58,383 nucleotides of DNA, taken from the NCBI RefSeq assembly GCF_028714215.1, contig NZ_JAQTMS010000033.1, positions 1-58,383 of the forward strand. The letters run 5' to 3'. The first letter of the stretch is position 1; every line of letters begins with the position of its first letter. A program made the position numbers and the translations under genes. Below the pieces are notes generated by a model. The model had not been told where the DNA came from. It was given only the letters and a program-made list of their open reading frames with translations, and did no database searches. Positions 8,582 through 16,095 of the stretch are shown piece by piece. The stretch comes from Rhodoferax sp. Its GTDB lineage: Bacteria; Pseudomonadota; Gammaproteobacteria; Burkholderiales; Burkholderiaceae_C.

Positions 8582-9961
8582 ATGAAAAATAGGCTGTCTT
8601 TTCTGGCTGTTGCAATCGCCGCAGCATTCCCCATGGCGCAATCCGCGCATGCGCAAACCAATGCCGAGTTGAAGCAGGAAATCGACTTGCTGAAACAGCA
8701 GCTTCAGGTGCTGATGAAAAAAATGGAAGCCAGCACGGCGGCGCCCGCCGCCAGCCAGGCGCAGGTCGATCCGCAAGAGTTCAACCGCGTCAAGATCAAG
8801 GCCGAATCGACCGAGGATGCGTTGGACAGCTCGGGTCTCAAGGGCCTGAAGATCAACGGCCTGATCGATCCGACCTTTATCTACAGTCAGAACCAGGACC
8901 GGTCGGGTTTTATTTTCCTGAACAACTTCGACGCCCGCAGCGGCGAGGCGCCGTACGCGTTCGACAACGGAAATTTTGGTCAGGCCATGCTGGATTTGCA
9001 AAAAGAGACCGAAGGGGGCAACAAATGGCGCCTGACGCTGGCGCCCCACAAAGCGGCCAGTTCCGCCTATAACCTGGGCTCCATTGTTCATGAGGCCTCG
9101 GTCTCCATTCCCTTGATCGACCAGCAGACCCGGCTGTTGGCAGGCCAGGTCCCGGACTGGTCCGGCTACGAGTATCTGTGGGCTAACCAGCAGCCCCTGA
9201 TCACCCACAACATGCTGTTCGATTTCACCATCCCCAGCTTCTACAGCGGCGCCGGCATGGAAATCACGCGTGGCCAATGGATCGCCAAATTCCTGGTTGG
9301 CAATGTCAACCAGGTGGCTCGGGCATCGGGCGACAAGGACCCCTCGCTGAATTACCGGGTCGACTACAGCAAGGGCGAGTTCAGCGGTTTTGGCTTTGCC
9401 GGAACCCACACCTTTGGCGCCAACCGGCTTGACATTTTCGAGGTCGACGGCTATTTCACGCGTGGCGACTGGACTTTTCAGGGGCAGGTTGGGGCCGGCA
9501 AATGGGCTGGCATGGGAGCTGACCAGTTGAACGGGCCAACCGATGCCCAGTGGTGGGGTTTGTCCGGTCTGGCGGGCTATAAACTGACGCCCAGACTGCA
9601 GGCCATAGCACGCGCCGACTACATCAATAATTCGAAAAACGGTGGTGGCGTGTTCGGCTATGCCAACAGCACCGCGGCCGGCATTGCTTTCGACTCCCGC
9701 AACGGTTTTGGCGCCTCGCAGCAGGACATCGCGGATTACACCGCCGGCACCATTTCGGAACTGGTGGGGGCCAACCGGTACGCACTGTCTCTGGGTCTGA
9801 ATTATTTGCTCAATCCGACCACCACCTGGAAGATGGAATTGCGTTACGATGGCGCGACCAAAGACGTGTTCCAGGACTTCAGAAACGACCCGAGCGGGGC
9901 CGCTGGAATCTACAAGAACCGGAACATCCTGCTGGGAACCTCGGTCGTCGTGTCGTTCTAA
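8582..9961 (+). CDS. Outer-membrane beta-barrel protein, DUF3138 family (probable porin)
   Basis: This 459-residue protein has a signal peptide cleaved after about residue 24 (AHA|QT). A short coiled-coil heptad stretch follows (residues 25-52, 'ELKQEIDLLKQQLQVLMKK'), as in several trimeric porins. The rest alternates polar and aromatic residues in the manner of beta strands, and the chain ends in Phe ('SVVVSF'), the usual outer-membrane insertion signal. I recognise it as DUF3138, for which no function is established to my knowledge. A good GGAG lies just upstream of the ATG at 8582. Its place directly after potI suggests an outer-membrane pore for polyamines or glutamylated polyamines; this is inference. 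Confidence 0.8.
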   Translation: MKNRLSFLAVAIAAAFPMAQSAHAQTNAELKQEIDLLKQQLQVLMKKMEASTAAPAASQAQVDPQEFNRVKIKAESTEDALDSSGLKGLKINGLIDPTFIYSQNQDRSGFIFLNNFDARSGEAPYAFDNGNFGQAMLDLQKETEGGNKWRLTLAPHKAASSAYNLGSIVHEASVSIPLIDQQTRLLAGQVPDWSGYEYLWANQQPLITHNMLFDFTIPSFYSGAGMEITRGQWIAKFLVGNVNQVARASGDKDPSLNYRVDYSKGEFSGFGFAGTHTFGANRLDIFEVDGYFTRGDWTFQGQVGAGKWAGMGADQLNGPTDAQWWGLSGLAGYKLTPRLQAIARADYINNSKNGGGVFGYANSTAAGIAFDSRNGFGASQQDIADYTAGTISELVGANRYALSLGLNYLLNPTTTWKMELRYDGATKDVFQDFRNDPSGAAGIYKNRNILLGTSVVVSF

Positions 9962-9969
9962 CGATTGCG

Positions 9970-10030
9970 CGGGTGGCAATAGCACCCGGCAAAATATTTC
10001 CACGGGGCTGGCAGCAATGCCGCCCCGTTG
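9970..10030 (+). terminator. Tandem hairpins after the DUF3138 gene, probable terminator
   Basis: Two hairpins lie downstream of the stop. The first pairs CGGGTG (9970-9975) with CACCCG (9983-9988). The second pairs ACGGGGC (10002-10008) with GCCCCGT (10022-10028) and continues, past one bulged T, with GGCA/TGCC closed by a GCAA tetraloop. A broken T-rich tract (TTGTTATTT) follows. It probably ends or attenuates the transport transcript before the catabolic genes. Confidence 0.6.
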
Positions 10031-10036
10031 TTATTT

Positions 10037-10059
10037 GTGGCAACCCCTGGTGCCACTTT
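10037..10059. promoter_or_regulatory. Candidate operator upstream of puuC
   Basis: An inverted repeat, GTGGCA (10037-10042) and TGCCAC (10051-10056), lies 37-56 bp before the puuC start. Its right half is part of GGTGCCACTTT (10049-10059), identical in 11 bases to the reverse complement of 523-533 in front of the MocR-like gene. The same regulator could therefore act at both ends of the locus. Confidence 0.4.
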
Positions 10060-10092
10060 CAAGCATGAATATCAATCCACTTGGGTACTTTT

Positions 10093-11580
10093 ATGAACAC
10101 TGTGAATACCGCCCCGCAAACCCGGTTTGATGGCCGGGCACTGATCAACGGGCAGCGCACGGCGTCTGTCAGTGGCGAAACCTTTGACTGCATTTCACCG
10201 GTCGATGGTCGAACGCTGACCACGGTGGCCCGCTGCGCCGAGGCCGATGTCGATGCCGCCGTGGCGGCCGCGCGCGCCGCCTTTGAAGACCGCCGCTGGC
10301 GCGGCCTGGCACCAGCGCAGCGCAAACGCATCATGATTCGTTTTGCCGACCTGCTGCAGGCCAACGGCGATGAACTGGCCTTGACCGAAACCCTGGACAT
10401 GGGCAAGCCCGTCAAGTACGCCCGCGCGGTGGACGTCAACAGCGCCGCCAATTGCATTCGCTGGTACGGTGAAGCGGTGGACAAAATTTATGACGAAATC
10501 GCGCCGACGGCCAGTACCGCGCTGGCCCTCATCACGCGCGAGCCGGTCGGCGTGGTGGGTGTCATCGTGCCCTGGAATTACCCCATGATCATGGCTGCCT
10601 GGAAGATTGCGCCGGCGTTGGCGGCAGGCAACTCGGTGGTGCTCAAACCGAGTGAGAAATCGCCCCTGACCGCTTTGCGCATGGCCGATCTGGCACTGGA
10701 GGCGGGGATTCCGACGGGAGTCTTCAATGTGGTGACCGGCTACGGAGCGGAAGCCGGCTCACCGCTGGCGCTGCACATGGATGTGGACTGCATTGCGTTC
10801 ACCGGCTCGACTCGGGTCGGCAAGCAAATCCACCAGATGGCCGGGCAGAGCAACCTCAAGCGCGCCTGGACCGAACTGGGCGGCAAATCGCCCAACATCG
10901 TTTTTGCCGATTGCCCGGACCTGGACAAAGCGGTGGCCGCCGCCGTGGGCAGCATTTTCTTCAACCAGGGCGAGAGCTGCAATGCACCCTCGCGCCTGTT
11001 CGTCGAGGCCGGCATCAAGGAGCGGTTTCTGGAGAAGGCGCTGGCCCTGGTACCAGGCTATGCGCCGGGCAATCCGCTGGACCAGGCCACCGTGATGGGC
11101 GCGATCGTTGATAAAACCCAGATGAACAGCGTCCTGCGCTACATTGAAAGCGGCAAGAGCGAGGGCGCCAAGCTGCTGGCCGGTGGCGAGCAGGCCCTGA
11201 TCGAGACCGGTGGCTGCTATGTGCAACCGACTATTTTCGATGGCGTGCGCAATGACATGACGATTGCGCGGGAAGAGATTTTTGGCCCGGTTCTGTCGGT
11301 GCTCTCCTTTACCGATGCCGCCGATGTGGTGCGTCAGGCCAATCAGAGCGTTTACGGCTTGCAGGCGGCGGTCTGGACGCGCGATATCAACAAGGCGCAT
11401 GGCGTGGCCCGCGCCTTGCGTGCCGGCACCGTGCATGTAAACCAGTATGACGAGGACGACATCACGGTGCCCTTTGGCGGCTACAAACAAAGCGGCGTCG
11501 GGCGCGACAAGTCGCTGCACGCTTTTGACAAGTACACCGAAACCAAAACCACCTGGATACGCATTGACAGCCCGGTGTGA
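10093..11580 (+). CDS. puuC: Gamma-glutamyl-gamma-aminobutyraldehyde dehydrogenase (PuuC-like)
   Basis: This 495-residue NAD(P)-dependent aldehyde dehydrogenase oxidises the aldehyde made by the aminotransferase to the acid, expected to be gamma-glutamyl-GABA. The catalytic Cys296 lies in 'FFNQGESCNAPSRL', and the general-base Glu261 in 'WTELGGKSPNI'; 'GVIVPWNYPM' and 'FTGSTRVGKQI' form the cofactor site. The C-terminal 'VPFGGYKQSGVGRDKS' is standard. I chose the ATG at 10093; the TTG four codons upstream is less likely. It could also act on GABA-aldehyde or other omega-amino aldehydes. It follows a probable terminator and a candidate operator, so it may have its own promoter. Confidence 0.85.
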   Translation: MNTVNTAPQTRFDGRALINGQRTASVSGETFDCISPVDGRTLTTVARCAEADVDAAVAAARAAFEDRRWRGLAPAQRKRIMIRFADLLQANGDELALTETLDMGKPVKYARAVDVNSAANCIRWYGEAVDKIYDEIAPTASTALALITREPVGVVGVIVPWNYPMIMAAWKIAPALAAGNSVVLKPSEKSPLTALRMADLALEAGIPTGVFNVVTGYGAEAGSPLALHMDVDCIAFTGSTRVGKQIHQMAGQSNLKRAWTELGGKSPNIVFADCPDLDKAVAAAVGSIFFNQGESCNAPSRLFVEAGIKERFLEKALALVPGYAPGNPLDQATVMGAIVDKTQMNSVLRYIESGKSEGAKLLAGGEQALIETGGCYVQPTIFDGVRNDMTIAREEIFGPVLSVLSFTDAADVVRQANQSVYGLQAAVWTRDINKAHGVARALRAGTVHVNQYDEDDITVPFGGYKQSGVGRDKSLHAFDKYTETKTTWIRIDSPV

Positions 11581-11616
11581 ACCCCGGGGTCTGAAAATTT
11601 GACTGGAGAATTTGCG

Positions 11617-12906
11617 ATGAATGCAGTTATGAAAAACAGTGACCTTCCTTCCAACGCCCAGTGGCACAGCCGCCGCCTGGCGGCGACGCCGCGCGGCGTC
11701 GGTGTCATGAGCGACTTCTTTATCCACCACGCCAGGAACGCCGAGCTGTGGGATATTGAAGGACGTCGCTTTATCGATTTTGCCGGCGGCATTGCGGTGC
11801 TCAATACCGGACATTGCCACCCGAAGATTCAGGCCGCCATTGCGGCCCAGTTGCAGCGCTTCACGCACAGCTGCTACCAGGTGGTGCCCTACACCGAGTA
11901 CGTCGCCCTGGCCGAACGCATCATTGCCATCACGCCCATTGCCGGGCCCAAGAAGGCGGCTTTTTTCTCGACCGGCGCGGAAGCCATCGAGAACGCCGTC
12001 AAGATTGCCCGCGCCTCCACCGGGCGCGGCGGCGTCATTGCCTTTGGTGGCGCTTTTCATGGCCGCAGCCTGTTTGCCGTCTCGCTGACCGGCAAGGTGC
12101 AGCCCTACAAGGCGGGTTTTGGTCCTTTTCCGCCGGAAATCTACCATGTGCCTTTCCCCAGCCAAGGCGTCGCACTGGCCGACTGCCAGCGCGCCATGGA
12201 GCAGTTGTTCAAGTGCGATATCGAGCCTTCGCGGGTGGCTGCCATCGTGTTCGAGCCGGTGCAAGGCGAGGGCGGTTTCAACGTCATCCAGAAGGAGGCG
12301 GTGCAGTGGCTGCGCGCCTTGTGCGACCAGCATGGCATCGTGCTGATCGCCGATGAAGTGCAGACCGGTTTCGCCCGCACCGGCAAGATGTTTGCGATGG
12401 AGCACTTTGGCGTCGCTCCCGACTTGATGACCATGGCCAAGAGCATGGCCGGCGGCACCACCTTGTCGGCCGTGGTGGGCAAGAGCGCCATCATGGACGC
12501 TCCCGCCCCGGGCGGGCTGGGCGGAACCTACGCCGGCAACCCGCTGGCGATTGCCGCGGCGCTGGCGGTGCTGGACATCATGCAGGAAGAACACCTGGTG
12601 GAGCGCGCCAACGTGCTGGGCACGCGCCTGCGGGAGCGCTTGAGCCGGCTGCAGCGCAATAACAAGACGATTGCCGATGTTCGCGGTCTGGGCGCCATGA
12701 TCGCCTGTGAATTCGTCAACCCCGAAACCGCTGCGCCGGATGCCGAGCTGACCAAACGGGTGCAGCAGGCCGCGCTGAAGAAGGGCTTGCTGCTACTGAG
12801 CTGTGGTGTCTACGGCAACGTATTGCGCTTTCTGTTTCCGTTGACGGTGGAAGACAGTGTCTTCGACGAGGCCTTGCGGATTCTTGATGAGGTTTTAGGC
12901 GCATGA
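11617..12906 (+). CDS. gabT: 4-aminobutyrate aminotransferase
   Basis: This 429-residue class III PLP aminotransferase should convert GABA plus 2-oxoglutarate to succinate semialdehyde plus glutamate. The PLP lysine is Lys275 in 'MTMAKSMAGGTTLSAVVG'; 'IADEVQTGFARTGKMF' carries the PLP Asp, and 'GGTYAGNPLA' is the conserved Thr loop. The ATG at 11617 has TGGAGAA ending six bases upstream. It lies 36 bp after puuC, and the following gene begins 9 bp after its stop. The next enzyme of the GABA shunt, succinate-semialdehyde dehydrogenase, is not in the window. Confidence 0.9.
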   Translation: MNAVMKNSDLPSNAQWHSRRLAATPRGVGVMSDFFIHHARNAELWDIEGRRFIDFAGGIAVLNTGHCHPKIQAAIAAQLQRFTHSCYQVVPYTEYVALAERIIAITPIAGPKKAAFFSTGAEAIENAVKIARASTGRGGVIAFGGAFHGRSLFAVSLTGKVQPYKAGFGPFPPEIYHVPFPSQGVALADCQRAMEQLFKCDIEPSRVAAIVFEPVQGEGGFNVIQKEAVQWLRALCDQHGIVLIADEVQTGFARTGKMFAMEHFGVAPDLMTMAKSMAGGTTLSAVVGKSAIMDAPAPGGLGGTYAGNPLAIAAALAVLDIMQEEHLVERANVLGTRLRERLSRLQRNNKTIADVRGLGAMIACEFVNPETAAPDAELTKRVQQAALKKGLLLLSCGVYGNVLRFLFPLTVEDSVFDEALRILDEVLGA

Positions 12907-12915
12907 GAGTCCGGC

Positions 12916-14244
12916 ATGTCGATTGAGTCCACCATCGAGGCCTTGGCGGCGCGGGGAATACACAGTGTCTTGACGCAGTTTTCCGACATGCATGGTGTTG
13001 CCAAAGGCAAACTGGTTCCCTTGCAAAACCTGCGTGAATGGGTGCACAGCGGTGCCGGGTTTGCCGGCCCCAGCATCTGGGGCACTGGCCTGGGGCGCTT
13101 CGGCAAGCGCAGCGAATACTACGGCCGGGTCCAGTTGGAGTCGCTGCGACCTCTGCCATTCATGCCCGGCGTGGCGCATGCCGTGTGCGACGGCTATGCC
13201 GGCGGCGAAGCGCTGGCCACCTGTTCCCGCCAACTGCTCAAGCGCCAACTGGAGCGTCTGAAAGAGCGGGGTTGGACTTTGTGGGTCGGCATAGAGCCCG
13301 AGTTTTTCCTGTTGCGGCAGGACCAGCAGGGGCACTGGTTGGCAGCAGATGGTCAAGACCGGCTTGACAAGCCCTCTTATGACCTGAAGTCCATCCATCG
13401 CAATCGGGGCTTTCTCGAAGACATGCGTCTGGCGCTCACTGAATTGGGTTTCGACCTGCAGCAGATGGACCACGAGGACGCCTGTGGCCAGTATGAAATC
13501 AATTACCGTTTTGACGCTGCGCTGGCGGCGGCCGACCGCTATATGCTGTTCAAACTGACGGCGCACGCCATCGCCGAAAAACACGGCATGACCTTCAGTT
13601 GCATGCCCAAGCCTTTTGCCAATGCGCCGGGCAGTGGTTTGCACTTTCATTTGAGCGTGACCGACGCGCAGGGCCTGGCGGTCTTCACCGATGACGCGGA
13701 TGCGCATCAATTGAGCGTGCAGGGCTACCGCTTCGTAGCCGGCTTGTTGCACCACGCCGATGGCTTGAGCGCGTTGTGCGCACCCACGGTCAACAGTTAC
13801 AAGCGGCTGGCCTGCAGCAGCAGTGCTTCCGGCACCACCTGGTCGCCGGTCTGGAAGAGCTATGGCGAGAACAACCGGACTTGCCTCGTGCGCACCGTCG
13901 CCGGGCGCATCGAATGGCGTTTGCCGGACCCCTCGTGCAACGTCTACGCGGCCATTGCCGCTACCCTGGCCGCCGGCCTGAATGGCATCGATCAGGGGAT
14001 GCTGCCGCCGCCTGCCTGCGATACCGATTTGTACCAGTGCCAAGCGGCCGGCGCGCCCATGCCGGCGCGTTTGCCGCGTGACCTGGGTTGTGCCATCGAG
14101 GCCCTGGCGATCGACCACGCCTTGACATCAGCGCTAGGCGAAGCGTTTTGCGATGAGTTCATCAAACTCAAAAGACAGGAATGGGACGAATACAGCCAAC
14201 AGGTCGGCGCCTGGGAAATGCGGCGCTACGCAGACGCATTTTGA
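12916..14244 (+). CDS. GlnT/GmaS-type glutamine synthetase homologue (type III-like)
   Basis: This 442-residue member of the glutamine synthetase family is clearly different from PuuA at 1488. The N-terminal 'LTQFSDMHGVAKGKLVP' and 'GAGFAGPSIWGTGLGR' match the branch that includes rhizobial GlnT and gamma-glutamylmethylamide synthetase. The catalytic pieces are present: 'WVGIEPEFFLL', 'CGQYEINY', 'GSGLHFHLS', 'NNRTCLVRT' and 'IEWRLPDPSCN'. It may glutamylate a second amine substrate, or make glutamine or a gamma-glutamylamide; sequence alone does not decide. Nine bases separate it from gabT, so it is the last gene of the polyamine cluster. Confidence 0.75.
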   Translation: MSIESTIEALAARGIHSVLTQFSDMHGVAKGKLVPLQNLREWVHSGAGFAGPSIWGTGLGRFGKRSEYYGRVQLESLRPLPFMPGVAHAVCDGYAGGEALATCSRQLLKRQLERLKERGWTLWVGIEPEFFLLRQDQQGHWLAADGQDRLDKPSYDLKSIHRNRGFLEDMRLALTELGFDLQQMDHEDACGQYEINYRFDAALAAADRYMLFKLTAHAIAEKHGMTFSCMPKPFANAPGSGLHFHLSVTDAQGLAVFTDDADAHQLSVQGYRFVAGLLHHADGLSALCAPTVNSYKRLACSSSASGTTWSPVWKSYGENNRTCLVRTVAGRIEWRLPDPSCNVYAAIAATLAAGLNGIDQGMLPPPACDTDLYQCQAAGAPMPARLPRDLGCAIEALAIDHALTSALGEAFCDEFIKLKRQEWDEYSQQVGAWEMRRYADAF

Positions 14245-14383
14245 TATTTCATAATACAAAACTGTAATTTTGGATCATGGAAACTGAAATTGTTGCGTTG
14301 CATCATATTTTCTCAAAGTGGAAAAATTGATTTCATATTACGAATTTCTATCTGTAACTCTTTGATTTAATTGAAGTTAATTT

Positions 14384-14428
14384 ATGTCTTCTATAAGACA
14401 TAAGACGACAATTGGTCTTATACAAGAC
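14384..14428. promoter_or_regulatory. Twin palindromes in the aceA promoter region
   Basis: The 260-bp AT-rich gap between glnT-like gene and aceA holds two related inverted repeats. The first is ATGTCTT (14384-14390), CTAT, AAGACAT (14395-14401). The second is GTCTT (14415-14419), ATAC, AAGAC (14424-14428). The half-sites and the 4-bp spacer are the same, and the centres are 29 bp apart. They lie 77-121 bp before the aceA start and look like a two-site operator for a dimeric regulator of the glyoxylate shunt. The regulator is not in the window. The rest of the gap (14245-14383) shows no gene or clear terminator. Confidence 0.6.
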
Positions 14429-14504
14429 TTAAGATTAATTCATCGGAATCGGGCTTGCCAAGCACCTGGTACCGACTGTTTTAATCAACCCAAGGAGTGA
14501 TTTC

Positions 14505-15824
14505 ATGCCCCAAGCCATCATCGAACAATTGAGCCGCGAACAACAGATCGCCGCACTGGAAAAAGACTGGGCGACCAACCCGCGCTGGAAAGGTATCAAG
14601 CGTGGTTACAGCGCCGCTGATGTGGTGCGTTTGCGTGGTTCCTTTCCGATTGAGTACACACTGGCTCGCCGCGGCGCCGAAAAGCTCTGGAATCTGGTGA
14701 ACACCGAGGACTATGTCAACTGCCTGGGGGCGCTGACCGGTGGCCAGGCCATGCAGCAGGTCAAGGCCGGCGTGCAGGCCATCTACCTGTCGGGCTGGCA
14801 GGTCGCCGCCGACAACAACTCCTCGGCCTCCATGTACCCGGACCAGTCCCTGTACGCGGTGGACTCGGTGCCCAAAGTGGTGGAGCGCATCAACAACACC
14901 TTCCGTCGTGCCGATGAAATCCAGCATTCCAAGGGCATTGATGCCGGTGATGCCGGCTACATTGACAACTTCGCCCCCATCGTGGCCGACGCCGAAGCTG
15001 GTTTTGGCGGTGTCCTCAACGCCTTCGAGTTGATGAAGAACATGATCAAGGCCGGTGCCGCCGGCGTGCACTGGGAGGACCAACTGGCTGCCGTGAAGAA
15101 GTGCGGTCACATGGGTGGCAAGGTGTTGGTGCCAACCGCTGAAGCCTGCCAAAAGCTGATTGCCGCGCGCATGGCCGCCGACGTCTGCGGCGTGCCGACG
15201 CTGGTGATTGCCCGCACCGATGCCGAAGCCGCGGACTTGCTGACCAGCGACTACGACGCCAACGACCAGCCTTTCCTGACCGGCGAGCGCACCGCCGAAG
15301 GCTTTTACAAAACCCGCAAGGGACTCGACCAGGCGATCGCCCGTGCTGTCGCCTACGCCGAATACGCTGACCTGGTGTGGTGCGAAACCGGTACGCCGGA
15401 CCTGGAGTTCGCGCGCAAGTTTGCCGAAGCCGTGCGCAAGGCGCACCCCGGCAAGCTGCTGGCCTACAACTGCTCGCCGTCGTTCAACTGGAAGAAGAAT
15501 CTGGACGACGCCACCATTGCCAGCTTCCAGAAAGAACTGGGCGCCATGGGTTACAAGTACCAGTTCATCACGCTGGCCGGCATCCATTCCATGTGGTTCA
15601 ACATGTTTGACCTGGCACAGGACTACGTCAAGCGCGGCATGTCGGCCTATGTGGAAAAAGTGCAGGAGCCCGAATTCGCGGCACGCGAGCGGGGCTACAG
15701 TTTTGTCTCGCACCAGCAGGAGGTGGGCACCGGTTACTTCGACGAAGTCACCACCGCGATCCAGGGCGGCAAGTCCAGCGTGACCGCGTTGACCGGCTCC
15801 ACCGAAGAAGAGCAGTTTCACTAA
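14505..15824 (+). CDS. aceA: Isocitrate lyase
   Basis: This 439-residue enzyme cleaves isocitrate to glyoxylate and succinate, the first step of the glyoxylate shunt used for growth on acetate and fatty acids. The signature KKCGHMGGK occupies residues 198-206, with catalytic Cys200. '[12 protein letters not shown]' and '[10 protein letters not shown]' are standard active-site segments. CAAGGAG lies just upstream of the ATG at 14505. Length matches bacterial AceA. The gene is monocistronic: it has its own regulated-looking promoter and a strong terminator. Malate synthase is not next to it. Confidence 0.97.
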   Translation: MPQAIIEQLSREQQIAALEKDWATNPRWKGIKRGYSAADVVRLRGSFPIEYTLARRGAEKLWNLVNTEDYVNCLGALTGGQAMQQVKAGVQAIYLSGWQVAADNNSSASMYPDQSLYAVDSVPKVVERINNTFRRADEIQHSKGIDAGDAGYIDNFAPIVADAEAGFGGVLNAFELMKNMIKAGAAGVHWEDQLAAVKKCGHMGGKVLVPTAEACQKLIAARMAADVCGVPTLVIARTDAEAADLLTSDYDANDQPFLTGERTAEGFYKTRKGLDQAIARAVAYAEYADLVWCETGTPDLEFARKFAEAVRKAHPGKLLAYNCSPSFNWKKNLDDATIASFQKELGAMGYKYQFITLAGIHSMWFNMFDLAQDYVKRGMSAYVEKVQEPEFAARERGYSFVSHQQEVGTGYFDEVTTAIQGGKSSVTALTGSTEEEQFH

Positions 15825-15865
15825 AGTCGTCCCGGCACGCACTGCCTGCTGAAGCCAAAGAAACA

Positions 15866-15906
15866 GGTCTGCGTCACCCGGTGGTTGGGGACGCAGACCA
15901 TTTTTG
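15866..15906 (+). terminator. aceA terminator
   Basis: A perfect 10-bp stem, GGTCTGCGTC (15866-15875) and GACGCAGACC (15890-15899), is followed by ATTTTTG. This is a strong rho-independent terminator 42 bp after the aceA stop. Confidence 0.88.
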
Positions 15907-15913
15907 TTAAACT
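15885..15913 (+). promoter_or_regulatory. Candidate thrS operon promoter overlapping the aceA terminator
   Basis: TTGGGG (15885-15890), a 17-bp spacer and TAAACT (15908-15913) fit a sigma-70 promoter. The -35 and spacer overlap the 3' half of the aceA terminator stem. Transcription would start near 15920 and read the thrS leader. This is pattern matching only. Confidence 0.4.
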
Positions 15914-15957
15914 CGGCGCTTCATTCCTGCAAAAAGAGCGAGAAAGGCAACCTGGTT

Positions 15958-15993
15958 ATGACACCGCGAACTACATGGAGCACTTCGGCATAG
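15958..15993 (+). CDS. Putative threonine-rich leader peptide of thrS (11 aa)
   Basis: The ATG at 15958 opens an 11-codon frame reading MTPRTTWSTSA, ending at TAG (15991-15993). Four of the 11 residues are Thr, at positions 2, 5, 6 and 9, and AGAAAGG (15941-15947) lies ten bases upstream as a possible ribosome site. It precedes an intrinsic terminator at 16048-16074 and the gene for threonyl-tRNA synthetase. This is the arrangement of a classical attenuator, in which a ribosome stalled at Thr codons alters leader folding. TGGAGC (15976-15981) can pair with GCTTCCA (15993-15999) around the stop codon. The frame is short enough to be chance, so the case rests on content plus context. Confidence 0.55.
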   Translation: MTPRTTWSTSA

Positions 15994-16047
15994 CTTCCAG
16001 GGTCGTAGTCCGTGCGCCTTGGGCGTAGTTGGCTAGCAAGCACAGTC

Positions 16048-16074
16048 AAGCGCGGTCTTTACCGCGCTTTTTTT
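16048..16074 (+). terminator. Intrinsic terminator/attenuator in the thrS leader
   Basis: A perfect 9-bp stem, AAGCGCGGT (16048-16056) and ACCGCGCTT (16061-16069), with a CTTT loop runs into seven Ts (16068-16074). It lies only 21 bp before the thrS ATG and downstream of the Thr-rich frame, so it must be read through for thrS to be expressed from the leader promoter. ACCGCG in the leader frame (15963-15968) and GCGCCTT (16014-16020) are both partly complementary to its 5' arm and could form alternative structures. Confidence 0.85.
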
Positions 16075-16095
16075 ATTTTCAAATTTTGTTGCATC

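Noticed and set aside
7361..10003. Minus-strand open frame of 880 codons spanning potH, potI and the DUF3138 gene
   Set aside because: It crosses three well-supported plus-strand genes, shows low-complexity Arg/Gln-rich translation and has no domain or ribosome site.
16012..16095. Upstream extension of thrS in frame
   Set aside because: It would translate the terminator hairpin and T-run; conserved ThrRS sequence begins at the ATG 16096.
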